A DNA stretch of 16,611 nt, from positions 1 through 16,611 of the forward strand of contig CADBPA010000038.1 of NCBI GenBank assembly GCA_902796505.1. The letters run 5' to 3'. Origin of the DNA: an uncultured Ruminococcus sp. (GTDB taxonomy: Bacteria; Bacillota; Clostridia; Oscillospirales; CAG-272). The notes under the pieces are model-generated. The model was not told where the DNA came from, searched no databases, and saw only the letters and a program-made list of their open reading frames with translations. Shown here one piece after another: positions 1 to 7,686 of this stretch; the stretch's first letter is position 1, and each line of letters starts with the position of its first letter. A program made the position numbers and the translations under genes.

Positions 1-1226
1 ACGAAGCCTTCGCCGTTCATTCCCATCGCGTTCATACCGAGGATGAGCGAGACGATCGGGCCGACGATCATCGGGATCAGGACGACGAAGCACATCCGCA
101 CGCCCTGGTAGCGGCCTTCCGCGCCGGCAGGGATATGGTCCTGGAAGGTAGCGGTGAGGCTGCCGGTCAGCGAGAGGATGCCGCCCATCATCAGCGTTCC
201 GGCGAAATAAACGAGGAAGCTGCGCAGTCCGCCGTCGGTGAATTGCAGAAGCCAGAAGAAGAGGATGCCGAGGACGGTCAGGCAGAGCAGGGGAATTGAA
301 AAACGGTCTCTGCCGAAGCGGTCGAAGAGCATTCCCATTCCGGCGGTAAAGAGCGCGGAGAGCAGGATGATGACCGCCATCGGGATGACGAAGCCGTCCC
401 CGAAGCCGAGGGTGATCTGCAGGAAATTGATGAGATAGGAGAAGAAGGTCTGCTGGGCGATCCCGACGAGGCAGGCGGCGCCGAGGCAGAGGTAAAGGAC
501 GGCGTTGCCGCGGATCGCCGAGGGGGCAAAGCCTGCGAAGAAATCGACGAGCAGACCGCGGCGCGGCGCAGGGGCAAGTCCCGCCTTGTCTTTCAGCACG
601 AAGAGCGCGAGAATTCCGGCGAAGATCGGGATCGCGCCGAGGACGAGGAAGAAGAGCGAATTAGACTCCGCCGCCGAATCGTAGAGCGAGCCGAGCCCGA
701 TAAAGACGATGACGACCGCGGCGATCGGCAGGATCGACAGCACCGCGTTGACTCTGCCGCGGTTTTCGGGCTTCGTATTGTCGGCGATCCAGGCGTTGAA
801 GGCGGCGTCGTTCGAGGTCGAGCCGGCGACCGTCATCAGGCAATCGAAGAGAACGAGCGCGACGGCGACGAGCAGGATCTGTCCGCCCGCGACCTTCATC
901 GGGATGAGCGAGAAGAGCATGATGGTGAATCCCCAGAGGATATAGCCGACGGCGATAAAGGGCTTGCGCTTGCCCGCTCGGTCGGAAAGTCCGCCGGCGA
1001 TCACGGTGGTCGCGGTCGCGGTCAGGGCGGAGAAGATGACCATCAGCGTGGTGACGAGATAGGAGAGATCGGCTCTGCCGGAGGCGGCGAAAACGTCCTG
1101 GGCGAAGGCGGCGAAATACATATTTTCGACCACCCAGGCGATCTGCCCGACCAAGCCGAAAAAGATCGCCGAAAACCAGATCTTCCCTCCGACGGCGTTG
1201 CTTTTTCTTTCAGCAGGTTTGTTCAT
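1..1226 (-). CDS. MFS transporter, C-terminus cut by window edge
   Basis: This gene encodes a cytoplasmic-membrane permease of the major facilitator superfamily. 408 codons are visible from ATG at 1226 and the frame is still open at base 3, so the last helix or so is missing. The N-terminal half has the loop 2-3 signature GGLSDRAGKRKP (about residues 78-89). The second half has a matching loop, GMLFDRFGRDRF. Many hydrophobic helices alternate with short polar loops. The motif GSTSNDAAFNAW (about 135-146) resembles transporters near the SLC45/GPH sugar-permease branch, so a sugar or glycoside substrate is possible but not shown. An AAAGGAGA ribosome site lies just upstream of the ATG. It is the third gene after the lipoprotein phosphatase and the esterase, 50 bp behind the esterase stop, with no promoter seen in the gap. 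Family assignment is firm; substrate is unknown. Confidence 0.88.
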   Translation of the reverse strand, partial: MNKPAERKSNAVGGKIWFSAIFFGLVGQIAWVVENMYFAAFAQDVFAASGRADLSYLVTTLMVIFSALTATATTVIAGGLSDRAGKRKPFIAVGYILWGFTIMLFSLIPMKVAGGQILLVAVALVLFDCLMTVAGSTSNDAAFNAWIADNTKPENRGRVNAVLSILPIAAVVIVFIGLGSLYDSAAESNSLFFLVLGAIPIFAGILALFVLKDKAGLAPAPRRGLLVDFFAGFAPSAIRGNAVLYLCLGAACLVGIAQQTFFSYLINFLQITLGFGDGFVIPMAVIILLSALFTAGMGMLFDRFGRDRFSIPLLCLTVLGILFFWLLQFTDGGLRSFLVYFAGTLMMGGILSLTGSLTATFQDHIPAGAEGRYQGVRMCFVVLIPMIVGPIVSLILGMNAMGMNGEGF

Positions 1227-1276
1227 ATCGGTTCTCCTTTGTGATTTGATTCGATGATGTAAAGATTTGTTTTCAT

Positions 1277-2140
1277 TTAGTCGGAGAAAGCCGCCTTCAG
1301 CGCGGCGATCCTTTGGGAAAACGCCGAACGGGAGAGCGGACAGTTCACCGCGTCATAGGCGTGGAAGGTGCCAAGCGTTTCGTTCAGCTCGACCTTGGCG
1401 CCGCCGTCCCGAAGCCGTCTCGCAAAGGCGATCCCCTCGTCATGGAGAGGATCGAACTCGGTGACCTCGATATAGGCGGGGGCGGGAGATCCGGGCAGCG
1501 GCGTCTGCATCGGGGCGGCGTATACGGGAGAGCCGCCGGAGAGATACCACTTCCACATTTTGCGGTTGCCGACCGCGTCCCAGAGCGGAGTATCGGTAAA
1601 GACGGTCGCCGAGCGGGTCGAACAGCTCGCGTCGCAGACCGGGTAGATCAGCATCTGAAAGCAGACCTGCCGCTCTGCGGCGAGGCAGGCGGCGATCGCG
1701 CCGCCGGCGCTGTCTCCTCCCACGGCGATCCTTGCGCCGGGGTAGGTCTCTTTCACGAAATCGTAGGCGGTCTTCGCGTCCTCGCGCGCGGCGGGAGCGG
1801 GGTGCTTCGGGGCGAGGCGGTAATCCGGGCAGATCACCCGGCAATTCGCGCCGAGCGCATAGCGGCAGGCGGAGACCCGGTGGTGGGGGTTGGCGAGATA
1901 GGAAAAAGAGCCGCCGTGAAAATAGAGCAGGATCGGAGCGTCGGGCGCGATCCCCTGCGGCTCATAGATCGCAAGGGGAAGCTTCCCTGCCGTCCTTCTC
2001 CGATAGCGCACGCCGCGCCGGATCGGCGTCACGGCGTAACCGATCCGCAGGATGGGATAGGAGAGCGCGACCAGCGGACGGCAGAAGGGGATGCGGAGGG
2101 CGATCGGGCGGATCTCGCGCGCGATGGGATAGCGGCTCAT
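1277..2140 (-). CDS. HSL-type alpha/beta hydrolase (esterase)
   Basis: A 287-residue alpha/beta hydrolase of the fold-3 / hormone-sensitive-lipase group, expected to hydrolyse short-chain or acetyl esters in the cytoplasm, since no signal peptide is seen. The oxyanion motif HGGS is at 75-78, in place of the common HGGG. The nucleophile motif GDSAGG holds Ser144. The acid is probably Asp230 in EFDPLHDEG and the base His260 in GTFHAYD. DYRLAPKHPAPAA (about 106-118) is the usual strand-helix signature of this family. The ATG at 2140 overlaps the stop of the upstream phosphatase gene as ATGA. No clear Shine-Dalgarno site lies ahead of it, so translational coupling is likely. With the MFS gene downstream it may deacylate an imported or exported compound; that link is inference. 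The catalytic assignment is strong and the substrate unknown. Confidence 0.93.
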   Translation of the reverse strand: MSRYPIAREIRPIALRIPFCRPLVALSYPILRIGYAVTPIRRGVRYRRRTAGKLPLAIYEPQGIAPDAPILLYFHGGSFSYLANPHHRVSACRYALGANCRVICPDYRLAPKHPAPAAREDAKTAYDFVKETYPGARIAVGGDSAGGAIAACLAAERQVCFQMLIYPVCDASCSTRSATVFTDTPLWDAVGNRKMWKWYLSGGSPVYAAPMQTPLPGSPAPAYIEVTEFDPLHDEGIAFARRLRDGGAKVELNETLGTFHAYDAVNCPLSRSAFSQRIAALKAAFSD

Positions 2141-3198
2141 CCGTGCATCAGGGCGCAGAGCGCGTCAAGATCCTCAGCGGCAACGCCGACCGAGAGCAGG
2201 TAGTTTCTCGCCTTTTCGGCAAGCGTATTACCGGAGGCGGACTTGACCGTTTGTAAATAATTCTTTACAGCCGACGCCGTTCTCATCCCGCCGATCTCGC
2301 CGAAATTCGAGAAGAGGTAATCGCGCGAGAGGTCCTCCTCGCTCATGCCGAGCAGTGCGCCGATCAGGAAAGCGACGGCACCCGTGCGGTCTGTACCGAT
2401 GCTGCAATGGAAGGCGATGGGGTAGTTTGCCTCGTCGGCGAAGAGGGCGAAGAGGGCGGCGAAGCGGTCCTTGTTGAGCGTCAGAATATTGCCGCCCGAC
2501 TGCATCGGGAAAGCGATATAGTTCACGCCCTCGCCGAGCGGACTTGCGGTGATGCCGCCGGACTCGTTGTCCTCCACCATCCGCAGGTCGATCTCGGTGC
2601 GGATACCGAGGGATTTCGTCATCGTTTCGATCCCCTCCTCGGTGATGAGCAGATCGGAAGACTCGTCGGCGTTGTATTTTGCGGTGCGGAAGAGCATTCC
2701 CTGCCGGATCCTGCCGTCTGCCGTCTGCCAGCCGCCGAGGTCGCGCGCGTTGGTCACGCCGCCGATATCCAGATTGCGCGGCGCCTGCGCCTCGGTGATA
2801 AACGAGCCGAGCGATCCGATCTGCTCGCCTGCGGCGTCCAGCGAGCGGTAGCTGTAGCCGGTGCCGAGAAGTAGGTTATAGGCGACGGCTTGTCCGCCCG
2901 ATACCGGAAGGCGGATCGCTTCGGTGATTTTTGCGCCTTCATAAAGCTCGATCGCCGCGGCGCCGTCCTCGGCGCGAAGCACGACCGGAAGAGGGCGGCT
3001 GAGTTCCTCTTTCCCGGAAGCATACCGGGAAAAGAGCGCCGGATCGCCGGCAAGATAGGCGGCTTGCGCCTCGGTGTGCAAAGAGACGGCGGCGACGGAA
3101 TCGTCCGGGGGAAGGAGATCGTCCGCAGGGGCTTTGCCGCAGGAGACGGCGGAAAGCGCAAGCGCGAGGATCAGAAGAAACAGAATGATTTTTTTCAT
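2137..3198 (-). CDS. Tyrosine-phosphatase-family lipoprotein
   Basis: A 353-residue protein of the Tyr_phosphatase_3 type (PF13350-like). The start at 3198 is chosen over an upstream in-frame ATG at 3258 because it gives MKK plus a hydrophobic signal ending in LSAVSC (lipid Cys20) and has AAAGGA 7 nt upstream. The earlier ATG would also fall inside the -35 box of the promoter. Residues about 35-140 form a small beta-rich domain. The phosphatase domain opens with TNARDLGG (149-156) and carries HCSIGTDRTG with Cys265 and Arg271, the CX5R loop forming the phosphocysteine intermediate. The protein should act outside the membrane as a lipid-anchored phosphatase. Relatives include phosphotyrosine and phosphoinositide phosphatases, so the substrate is open. 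It is first in an operon with the esterase and MFS genes. Confidence 0.92.
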   Translation of the reverse strand: MKKIILFLLILALALSAVSCGKAPADDLLPPDDSVAAVSLHTEAQAAYLAGDPALFSRYASGKEELSRPLPVVLRAEDGAAAIELYEGAKITEAIRLPVSGGQAVAYNLLLGTGYSYRSLDAAGEQIGSLGSFITEAQAPRNLDIGGVTNARDLGGWQTADGRIRQGMLFRTAKYNADESSDLLITEEGIETMTKSLGIRTEIDLRMVEDNESGGITASPLGEGVNYIAFPMQSGGNILTLNKDRFAALFALFADEANYPIAFHCSIGTDRTGAVAFLIGALLGMSEEDLSRDYLFSNFGEIGGMRTASAVKNYLQTVKSASGNTLAEKARNYLLSVGVAAEDLDALCALMHG

Positions 3199-3205
3199 AT
3201 ACGCG

Positions 3206-3211
3206 TCCTTT
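3206..3211 (-). promoter_or_regulatory. Ribosome binding site fixing the phosphatase start
   Basis: AAAGGA on the minus strand, 7 nt before the ATG at 3198. It supports the shorter start that exposes the lipoprotein signal, rather than the in-frame ATG 60 nt upstream, which overlaps the promoter. Confidence 0.7.
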
Positions 3212-3229
3212 CGGATGTTTTCTATCCTT

Positions 3230-3258
3230 ATTATATAGAATCTCCGCCGAAAAGTCAA
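3230..3258 (-). promoter_or_regulatory. Sigma-70-type promoter of the phosphatase-esterase-MFS operon
   Basis: TTGACT (3258-3253), a 17-bp spacer, then TATAAT (3235-3230) on the minus strand. It gives a leader of about 25 nt before the phosphatase ATG at 3198. Both boxes are near consensus and the spacing is ideal. Confidence 0.85.
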
Positions 3259-3290
3259 GCGGAACGCCGAAAGAAGCGCTCCGCTCGGTC

Positions 3291-3335
3291 AAAAAAGATC
3301 GGATACCGGACGTCCGGCAGGTGCGAGCCGGTATT
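3291..3335 (-). terminator. Probable Rho-independent terminator of the ZIP gene
   Basis: Overlapping the TAA of the transporter gene, AATACCGG (3335-3328) can pair with CCGGTATC (3309-3302), almost fully complementary. The apical segment between them contains further self-pairing CCGGACGTCCGG. Five nt later there is a run of six T on the minus strand (3296-3291). The stem and T-tract are convincing, though the loop is large. Confidence 0.55.
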
Positions 3336-4173
3336 ATCCGGCGAAAAAGCGGTCGAGGAGCATCAGGAGAATGAATCCGACGGTGAACGCCGGCATCGCG
3401 GTCTGCTCTTCGCCTTCGGTTTCGGGAATCAGTTCGCGGACGACGACGTAGATCATTGCCCCGGCGGCGAAGGAGAGAAAATAGGGCAGAACGCCGCCGA
3501 GCGCACCCGAAATCAGGACGGTGAGCAGGGCTGCGAGCGGTTCGACCGCGCCGGAGAGCAGTCCGAAAAGGAACGCCCGGCCTCGCCCCATCCCGGACGT
3601 GCGGAAGGGGAGCGAGACGATCGCGCCGTCCGGGAAATTCTGCACCGCAATGCCGACCGAGAGCGCAAGCACCTCCGCCGAGCCGTTCCGCCCGGCAAAG
3701 AAGCCGGCGAGGATCGCACCGACCGCCATCCCTTCGGGGATATTATGAAGAAGCACCGCGAGAAAACCGAGCGCCGCGCGCTCTCCCCTGCCGGTGCTTT
3801 TCGCCGGAGGGGCGCTCATGTTCTCGCCGGAGCCGGGGCGTGCGGCGTTTTCCTCCTCTGCGGCGGTGATTTTTTCGGGCTTGCTTTCTCTGTTTCGCCG
3901 CGCGGCGGCGGACAGCATCCGGTCGAGCAGAGAGAGCAGAACGATCCCGATCACAAAGCCGATCAGCGAGGGGAAAAAGCCGCTTTCGGTTTCCAGCGCC
4001 GACATCAGGAGGCTGAAAAAAGACGCCGCCGTCATCAGTCCCGCCGAAAAGCCGACCAGCATCCGCTCGGCAAATCCCCCGGTCCTCTCGCGCTTTTTCG
4101 TCAAAAAAACGCACGCCGCACCTGCCGCCGTTCCGATCAGGGGCAGGATAAGGCTTTCGCATAAAACAAGCAT
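3334..4173 (-). CDS. ZIP-family metal transporter, GufA/ZIP11 type
   Basis: A 279-residue polytopic membrane protein that should carry divalent metal (zinc, perhaps iron or manganese) across the cytoplasmic membrane. The helix-4 motif HNIPEG is at 143-148. The helix-5 motif QNFPDG at 178-183 matches the GufA/ZIP11 branch, where QNFPEG replaces the HE motif of other ZIPs; the Asp in place of Glu is a mild variant. SGAVEP (207-212) and FAAGAMIYVVVRELIPE (235-251) are the conserved helix 6 and 7 segments. The cytoplasmic loop at about 88-132 is polar and lacks the His-rich stretch of many ZIPs. An AAAGGAA site precedes the ATG at 4173. It is a single gene with its own terminator. The long leader contains a palindrome that could be a metal-regulator operator. 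Family call is firm; metal is inferred. Confidence 0.93.
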   Translation of the reverse strand: MLVLCESLILPLIGTAAGAACVFLTKKRERTGGFAERMLVGFSAGLMTAASFFSLLMSALETESGFFPSLIGFVIGIVLLSLLDRMLSAAARRNRESKPEKITAAEEENAARPGSGENMSAPPAKSTGRGERAALGFLAVLLHNIPEGMAVGAILAGFFAGRNGSAEVLALSVGIAVQNFPDGAIVSLPFRTSGMGRGRAFLFGLLSGAVEPLAALLTVLISGALGGVLPYFLSFAAGAMIYVVVRELIPETEGEEQTAMPAFTVGFILLMLLDRFFAG

Positions 4174-4217
4174 TTGGTATTCCTTTGCTTTCGATTTTGA
4201 GAGGCGCTTCCCCGCCG

Positions 4218-4233
4218 CCCGGCAACCGCCGGG
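4218..4233 (-). promoter_or_regulatory. GC hairpin in the ZIP leader
   Basis: CCCGGC and GCCGGG form a perfect 6-bp stem around a 4-nt loop, about 45 nt upstream of the transporter ATG. There is no T-tract after it, so it is not a simple terminator. Its role is unknown. Confidence 0.4.
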
Positions 4234-4237
4234 AAAC

Positions 4238-4253
4238 GGCTTTCCGGAAAGCC
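4238..4253. promoter_or_regulatory. Perfect 16-bp palindrome upstream of the ZIP gene
   Basis: GGCTTTCCGGAAAGCC is perfectly self-complementary with no spacer, as for a dimeric DNA-binding protein. A weak -10-like TAAAAT on the minus strand (4271-4266) lies just upstream, which would put the palindrome near the transcript start. No good -35 box is seen with that hexamer. It is a candidate operator; the regulator is unknown. Confidence 0.45.
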
Positions 4254-4264
4254 TCTCCTCTGTT

Positions 4265-4439
4265 CATTTTATGCAAAAACCCGATCGGCGTCCTCCGCGC
4301 CGAAAGAGGAAAGAGCGCGCGCTTTGACAGGATAAAAAAAGCGCAGCCGGAGCATTTGATGCAAAAACCCGATCGGCGTCCTCCGCGCCGAAAGAGGAAA
4401 GGGCGCGCGCCTTGACAGGATAAAAAAGCGCAGCCGGAG
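4265..4439. repeat. Tandem direct repeat, 88 bp + 87 bp
   Basis: Copy 1 (4265-4352) and copy 2 (4353-4439) differ by three substitutions and one A in an A-run, about 95% identical. The unit starts at CATTT, runs through a TTGACAGGATAAAAAA segment and ends in GCGCAGCCGGAG. Copy 2 supplies the distal arm and T-tract of the terminator of the gene ending at 4472. In copy 1 that arm has no partner. It appears to be a recent local duplication with one boundary in the terminator loop. Confidence 0.92.
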
Positions 4440-4457
4440 CGTTTGCTCCGGCCGCGC
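4422..4457 (-). terminator. Strong Rho-independent terminator of the repeat lipoprotein gene
   Basis: On the minus strand, GCGCGGCCGGAGC, a 4-nt loop, then GCTCCGGCTGCGC form a 13-bp stem with a single mismatch, followed directly by six T (4427-4422). It sits 15 bp past the stop codon at 4472. Confidence 0.93.
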
Positions 4458-4471
4458 GGCAGATCGGGAGA

Positions 4472-7400
4472 TCAGACTCCGACTGCGGGGGTTTCGGTGG
4501 TGGGGTTGGTGATGACGATGATCGGAGACTCGGGGATGGTATCCTCGGGAAGCTCAGCGGTCAGGACGGTGCCATTGATGGCGTAGCCGCCTTCGACCGT
4601 AGTGAACACATAGTCTTTTTCACCGACCTTGAACGAGAAGGAATTCTCCTCGGCGTTATAGGTGATGCCGGTCGCATCGATCCCGCGAAGGGAGATGCTT
4701 CCTGTGCCGATCACGACGGTCCATTCACCGTAGTAAAGCGTTCCGACAGCGCCTTCGGGGAAGGTCACGAAAGAAGCGGTGAAGGTAACGTCAGCGGTGA
4801 CGGGGCGGCCTGCGGCGACCGCTTTGCCCTCTGCGTCCACGTATCCGACGAAGATCTTGCCCTCGGCGGCTGCGGTCGGGATCTGCTCGGCGGTAAGGAT
4901 CGCATCCTCCGCGATCAGGACTTTGACGACCGTCTTTTCCTCGCCGTTTGCGAAGGTGACGTAGTAGTAGAGAGACTGATATTTAGCGGTGAAGGTCACG
5001 TCCTCGTTGTAGATCGTTTCGGCGTTGAACGGCGTGCCGTTCGCATCAACGAAGCCGATGATCTGAGCGTCCTCTTGCTCGGGAATCTCAGGGATCGCTT
5101 CTGCGGCGATCTTGGTACCGGTCGCGACCTTGACGGAGGTCTTGACGCCGGCGATCACGAAGTGGATGTAGTAGACGTCCTCGGTGAACTCCGCGGTCAG
5201 CGTCATCGCGCCTTCCACAACGTCCTCGGCGGTGACGAACTCGTCGTCCGCGTTCTTCCAGCCGGCGAACTTCAGTCCGACTTCGGCTGCGGGAGTAAAG
5301 AGGATCGCGCCGAGCGTGCTGCCGTTGGCAACCGACTTGACGACTTTGTTTTCACCGACCACGAAGGTCAGCTCAACGATCTGAATCACAGGAGTTTCGC
5401 CGAGATTCTCGACGGCGGCCACGATGGTGACAGCGCCTTCGACAACGTAGCCGGCTTTGACTTCGTTCTCTGCAATGAACCAGCCCTCAAAGGTCTCGTT
5501 CTCGCCGACGACGACTTCCGGGAAGTCCTCTTCGGTCAGGACGTCGCCCTTATAGAAGGTCACAACGTTGTTCTCGCCGTTGACGACGAAGGTGACGTCA
5601 TACTGCGGAACGGGAACGATCTTCGCGGTCAGAACCACGTCAGCGGTAAGCTCGAAGCTCTCGGTGACCTGAACGTCGCCGATGAACCAGCCCTCGAAGG
5701 TGGTGTGCTCGGGAAGGTCGATCTCGGATTCGGGGATCAGCTCGATGACCGTGCCTTCCTTGACGATGCTTTCGGTGGATTCTTCGCCGATCACGACGGT
5801 GACTTTGAAGGTGATGTCTTTGAATACGGCGGTCAGAGTGACGTCGGCGGTGACAACGTAGCCTGCCTCGACCTTATCCTCGCCGGCAAACCAGCCCTCG
5901 AAGGTGGTGTGCGCCGGAGTGGTGTACGTCGGGAAGTCTTTCGCGGTCAGGACGTACGCGTCCTTGAACTCTCTGGTGCTGGTCTCGCCGTTCTCCACGA
6001 AGGTGACGGTGTAGACGATCTCGCGGAAGTTCGCGATGACGTAAACGTCGGAGGTGACTTCATAGCCCACACCGATCTGCTTGCCGTTGACCGTCCAGCC
6101 CACGAACTCGGTGTGCGCCGGAGCTTCGGGAGCGGCGAGCTCCTTCTCGGTAAGAACGGTGCCTTCCTTCACGACGACGGGAGTCTCGGTCTCGCCGACA
6201 ACGAAGGTAACGGTGTTAAGGATATCCTCATAGACAGCCGTGATCGTGACGTTTGCCGCGACCTCGTAACCGGCGGCGATCTTCTCGTCTCCGACAAACC
6301 AGCCGACAAAACGCTGATGCGCGGGAGCCGCGGGAGCGTCGAGATCGGACGCCGTCAGGATCTTGCCCTCGGCGTAGGTCTTGGTAACGACAGAGCCGTT
6401 GATGACGTAGGTAACGTCATGGGTGATCTGCAGGTAGCGCGCCTCGATCTGCACGTCCTTGGTGACTTCGTAGCCTGCGGCGACCGGCGTTGCGCCGATG
6501 AACCAGCCGACAAAGGTGAAGTGCGCGGGCGTTGCGGCAAGGGCGTTCGGGAAATCTTCAGCGGTCAGCACGTCGCCTTCATAGAAGGTCGCCGGAGCGT
6601 TGAAGCCGTTGACCGTGAAGGTCAGCGTGTACTTCGTCATCTCCTCGAACACGGCGGAGATCGTCTGCGTAGCGTAGACCTGATAGCCTACCTCGACCGG
6701 ATTCTCACCGATGAACCAGCCCTTGAAGATATGATGTGCGGGAACGACGACTTCCGGGAAATCCTCGGCGGTGAGGGCGGTGCCTTCGTCGTAGGTCCTG
6801 GTCGTTCTTTCTCCGTTCATATTGAACGTGATGTCAACGGTAGCGTCCGCAAAGACGGCGGTGACCACGGTATCCCCGGTCACACGGTAGCCGGCGGCGA
6901 TCTTCGTGCCGTCCACGTACCAGCCTTCAAAACGCTGATGCTCGGGAACTTCGACTGCCGGGAAATCGGCGTCGGTCAGAACCGCGTTGATATTGAATTT
7001 ACCGGTGTTCGACTCCTCGCCGATGACGAAGGTCAGATCCACGGTGATCGCGGCGTACTTCGCGACGACGGTGATATCCTCGTCAACGACGTAGCCTTCC
7101 GCCACTTCCTCTTCGCCGGCGAACCAGCCGAGGAATGCGGTGTCTGCGGGAACATAGGTTGCGGGGAAATCGGACGCTGCAAGCGCGCTGCCGGGCTTCA
7201 CGATCTTTTCGATCTCCTGATCGCCCAGAACGAACTTGACGGTCGCTTTTCCGTAGACGGCCTTTGCCGCCACGGCGGTGACGCCTTCGGGAGCAACGTC
7301 TCCTGCTTTGACCTCAGTACCGTCTTCGGTGAACCAACCGAGGAAGTATTCATCCTCAGCGGGAGCTGCCGGGGCTGCGGGAAGGTCTTTTTCTTCCAGA

Positions 7401-7561
7401 GTCTCACCGGCCTTGATGGTCAATCTCGTCACGTTGCCTTGATCATCATCGAAGGTGTACAGGACGTCGAGCGTACCGAAGTCGTAGTCACACGCGATCA
7501 TGGTGAAGGCAAGAACAGAAACAAGAAGTACCAACAGCAGTGCCTTGATAGATTGTTTCAT
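4472..7561 (-). CDS. Large lipoprotein with about 13 GW-type beta repeats
   Basis: A 1029-residue exported protein. The start at 7561 is chosen because it yields MKQSIK plus a hydrophobic segment ending FTMIAC (lipid Cys24) and has a full AAGGAGGA site; an in-frame ATG at 7624 lies in the promoter. Residues 25-934 divide into about 13 repeats, most 68 residues long. The consensus is an opening strand (TVTFVVGE), then KEGTVLT-(AE)DFP, then (P)AHxxFxGWFxG, then AAGYEVTADVTITAVF. This resembles the Listeria/Bacteroides repeat (Flg_new, InlB B-repeat-like), a small beta fold common in Firmicute surface proteins. Repeats 9-13 are more divergent; 11 keeps the GW and 12-13 have GF/GY. Residues 935-1029 form a different beta-rich end. 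Cys24 is the only cysteine, the protein is acidic, and there is no LPXTG. It is probably an adhesin or spacer on the cell surface; ligand unknown. Confidence 0.92.
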   Translation of the reverse strand: MKQSIKALLLVLLVSVLAFTMIACDYDFGTLDVLYTFDDDQGNVTRLTIKAGETLEEKDLPAAPAAPAEDEYFLGWFTEDGTEVKAGDVAPEGVTAVAAKAVYGKATVKFVLGDQEIEKIVKPGSALAASDFPATYVPADTAFLGWFAGEEEVAEGYVVDEDITVVAKYAAITVDLTFVIGEESNTGKFNINAVLTDADFPAVEVPEHQRFEGWYVDGTKIAAGYRVTGDTVVTAVFADATVDITFNMNGERTTRTYDEGTALTAEDFPEVVVPAHHIFKGWFIGENPVEVGYQVYATQTISAVFEEMTKYTLTFTVNGFNAPATFYEGDVLTAEDFPNALAATPAHFTFVGWFIGATPVAAGYEVTKDVQIEARYLQITHDVTYVINGSVVTKTYAEGKILTASDLDAPAAPAHQRFVGWFVGDEKIAAGYEVAANVTITAVYEDILNTVTFVVGETETPVVVKEGTVLTEKELAAPEAPAHTEFVGWTVNGKQIGVGYEVTSDVYVIANFREIVYTVTFVENGETSTREFKDAYVLTAKDFPTYTTPAHTTFEGWFAGEDKVEAGYVVTADVTLTAVFKDITFKVTVVIGEESTESIVKEGTVIELIPESEIDLPEHTTFEGWFIGDVQVTESFELTADVVLTAKIVPVPQYDVTFVVNGENNVVTFYKGDVLTEEDFPEVVVGENETFEGWFIAENEVKAGYVVEGAVTIVAAVENLGETPVIQIVELTFVVGENKVVKSVANGSTLGAILFTPAAEVGLKFAGWKNADDEFVTAEDVVEGAMTLTAEFTEDVYYIHFVIAGVKTSVKVATGTKIAAEAIPEIPEQEDAQIIGFVDANGTPFNAETIYNEDVTFTAKYQSLYYYVTFANGEEKTVVKVLIAEDAILTAEQIPTAAAEGKIFVGYVDAEGKAVAAGRPVTADVTFTASFVTFPEGAVGTLYYGEWTVVIGTGSISLRGIDATGITYNAEENSFSFKVGEKDYVFTTVEGGYAINGTVLTAELPEDTIPESPIIVITNPTTETPAVGV

Positions 7562-7570
7562 AGTATGTGA

Positions 7571-7579
7571 TTCCTCCTT
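7571..7579 (-). promoter_or_regulatory. Ribosome binding site of the repeat lipoprotein
   Basis: AAGGAGGAA on the minus strand, nearly full anti-Shine-Dalgarno complementarity, about 10 nt before the ATG at 7561. It decides the start in favour of the MKQSIK signal peptide. Confidence 0.85.
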
Positions 7580-7595
7580 AAAGAATACTAACTGT

Positions 7596-7624
7596 ATTTT
7601 AATACATTGTAAAGGATTTGTCAA
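7596..7624 (-). promoter_or_regulatory. Near-consensus promoter of the repeat lipoprotein
   Basis: TTGACA (7624-7619), 17-bp spacer, TAAAAT (7601-7596) on the minus strand, within AT-rich DNA. The transcript would begin about 30 nt before the ATG. With the strong ribosome site and terminator, it suggests a highly expressed single-gene unit. Confidence 0.88.
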
Positions 7625-7686
7625 CAGTTTTCACGAAAAAAATCTTTTGAATTTTAAAAAAATGTGCATTTTTCAGCAGAGGGGGA

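Noticed and set aside
2890..4164. 424-codon plus-strand frame opposite the phosphatase and ZIP genes
   Set aside because: The translation is a charged low-complexity string (R, E, K, D, G) and is antisense to two well-supported genes and their control region.
4324..4417. TTGACA hexamers on the plus strand in both copies of the tandem repeat (4324, 4412)
   Set aside because: No -10-like hexamer occurs at 16-18 bp from either, and no plus-strand gene follows.
5075..7570. 831-codon open frame on the plus strand opposite the repeat lipoprotein
   Set aside because: It is antisense to a gene with a signal peptide, repeats, promoter, ribosome site and terminator. Its translation is low-complexity (many D, G, R, H, V) with no domain, and arises from codon bias against TTA, CTA and TCA in the true gene.
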